Assembly (NCBI GenBank): GCA_003489085.1 | Contig: DNJM01000156.1 | Location: 4,858-10,444, forward strand | Source: Lachnospiraceae bacterium | Lineage (GTDB): Bacteria > Bacillota > Clostridia > Lachnospirales > Lachnospiraceae | Direction of reading: 5' to 3' | DNA: 5,587 nucleotides | In this document: one piece after another, positions 4,416-5,587 of the stretch | Layout: each line of letters starts with the position of its first letter | How positions within the stretch are numbered: position 1 is the first letter of the stretch | Made by a program: the position numbers and the translations under genes | Notes under the pieces: model-generated | Database searches by the model: none | The model's input: only the letters and a program-made list of their open reading frames with translations | Told to the model about the DNA's origin: nothing

Positions 4416-5587
4416 ATGAAACAATTTCTTGAAAAACAGTTTAAACTGTCCCAATTTCACACAACTGTTAAGACAGAATTTCTTGCCGGGCTGACCACCT
4501 TTGTTACCATGGCGTATGTTCTGGCAACTGTTCCTAACATCTTAGGCGGAGCCGGACTGGATAAGCACGTCATGCTCACCGTTATGGTAATGCTGATCAT
4601 TCTCACAAGCTGCGCAATGGCGCTCTATACGAATCGTCCGTTCGCACTGGCTCCCGGTCTGGGAAGCGTAGGTATCGTGGCTTCCATGATTTCCAATGAA
4701 GGAATCTCCGCACCCATTGCCGCCGGAGTCATCTTCTGGAGCGGTATCCTGTTTATCTTAATTTCCTTCCTTGGATTAAGAGAAGCCGTTGTCCGCGTCA
4801 TCCCTGTCAGTCTGAAACACGCTGTCAGTGCAGGTATCGGTCTTTTTATTGCACTTCTGGGTGCAAAAAGCTGTGGCCTGATCGTTGCAAATGCAGATAA
4901 AAATACGCTGGCATTTGGTCAGCTGTCTTCTGCATCCGTCATTGTCTGTGTCATCGGATTTCTTATTCTGCTTATCATGAAAGTAAGAAACGTACCAGGC
5001 GGAATGATCCTTACCATCCTTCTGACCACCCTGATTGGAATTCCTTTCGGCGTGACAAAGCTTCCGGAAAACATTGTATCCTTTCCGGCTAATATCAGCA
5101 CACAGTTTATGAACATAGATTTTCTGGGTGCTCTGGATTTCGCTTACATACCATTTTTAATCGCTCTGTTTGTTCCTGACTTCTTCTCAACCTTCGGAAC
5201 CGTTCTTGGTGTAGGTGCAAAAGCAGGATATCTGGACAAAGATGGAAACCTGCCTGGCATAGACCGCTGTTTTAAAGTGGATGCAATTGCCACCAGTTTC
5301 GGCGCTTTATTTGGAATGCCCAGTATGACCACTTATCTGGAATCTTCTGCCGGCGTGGAAGCAGGCGGAAAAACAGGTCTGACCGTTGTATTTACCAGCA
5401 TCTGCTTTGCACTCGCTTTATTTTTCGCACCTGTTGCGCTGATCATTCCTTCTGCTGCAACAGCACCTGTTCTCATTTACATCGGTATCAATATGTTAAG
5501 CGGCATGAAAAATATTGATTACTCCGATATCACGGAATATGTTCCGGCATTTGTCTGCGTTACCTTTACCATCTTTGCAAACAATAT
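4416..5587 (+). CDS. NCS2 / AzgA-type nucleobase permease homologue (3' end outside window)
   Basis: 390 codons are visible and the frame is still open at the right edge; relatives are about 430 or more residues, so a few dozen are missing. It is a polytopic inner-membrane transporter related to PbuG/PbuO and fungal AzgA, which carry adenine, guanine and hypoxanthine with protons. Family marks are EFLAGLTTFVTMAYVL (21-36), ALAPGLG (77-83), SAGIGLFIALLGA (138-150), VPDFFSTFGTVLGVG (253-267) and MTTYLESSAGVEAGGKTGLT (304-323). Compared with the usual PGMGLNA and VDLFDTxGT motifs, V85 stands where Asn is expected and S258 where the second Asp is expected. D255 and E309 are kept. The protein is therefore a diverged member whose substrate may not be a standard purine. 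A purine-scavenging role under LysR control is inferred. Confidence 0.88.
   Translation, partial: MKQFLEKQFKLSQFHTTVKTEFLAGLTTFVTMAYVLATVPNILGGAGLDKHVMLTVMVMLIILTSCAMALYTNRPFALAPGLGSVGIVASMISNEGISAPIAAGVIFWSGILFILISFLGLREAVVRVIPVSLKHAVSAGIGLFIALLGAKSCGLIVANADKNTLAFGQLSSASVIVCVIGFLILLIMKVRNVPGGMILTILLTTLIGIPFGVTKLPENIVSFPANISTQFMNIDFLGALDFAYIPFLIALFVPDFFSTFGTVLGVGAKAGYLDKDGNLPGIDRCFKVDAIATSFGALFGMPSMTTYLESSAGVEAGGKTGLTVVFTSICFALALFFAPVALIIPSAATAPVLIYIGINMLSGMKNIDYSDITEYVPAFVCVTFTIFANN

Noticed and set aside
1..5587. CRISPR array, tRNA, rRNA, insertion-sequence gene or phage genes
   Set aside because: I saw no regularly spaced repeats, no tRNA-like cloverleaf, no rRNA core motifs and no transposase or phage proteins; genes fill nearly the whole window.

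Overview
The window looks like chromosomal DNA of a low-to-mid-GC Firmicute, most likely a gut Clostridia of the Lachnospiraceae type. The reasons are strong AGGAG ribosome sites 6-9 nt before the starts, short gaps between genes, and a GlnK/GlnL-type two-component pair together with a PfoR-type membrane protein and an AzgA-type permease. The family-level placement is an inference from gene content and style, not from a marker gene.

Layout: (1) positions 1-2044 hold a translationally coupled two-component system. It comprises a multi-membrane-span GHKL histidine kinase, cut off at its 5' end by the window edge, and a response regulator with a C-terminal YcbB/GlnL-type domain, overlapping by 4 nt. 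(2) Positions 2045-2194 are a 150-nt regulatory gap. It contains T-tracts spaced about one or two helical turns apart, a dyad resembling the Bacillus GlnL box directly after the regulator's stop codon, and a two-helical-turn direct repeat lying over a weak promoter. (3) Positions 2195-3250 encode an orphan EIIC-like membrane protein of the PfoR / PTS_EIIC_2 family. (4) Positions 3251-3361 are a convergent gap with two hairpins, one of them a strong bidirectional terminator. (5) Positions 3362-4279 (minus strand) encode a LysR-type regulator. (6) Positions 4280-4415 are a compact divergent control region with a candidate LysR operator. (7) From 4416 to the right edge runs an NCS2/AzgA-type purine-permease-like protein, truncated by the window.

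The window reads as two sensing-plus-transport modules placed tail to tail: kinase/regulator with the EIIC-like protein on the left, and LysR with the nucleobase-permease homologue on the right. Neither substrate can be read from the sequence. The most informative oddities are that the GlnK/GlnL-like pair has no glutaminase or glutamine transporter beside it, that the EIIC-like protein has no IIA or IIB partner here, and that the permease appears to have lost two of the four residues considered important for purine binding in AzgA.
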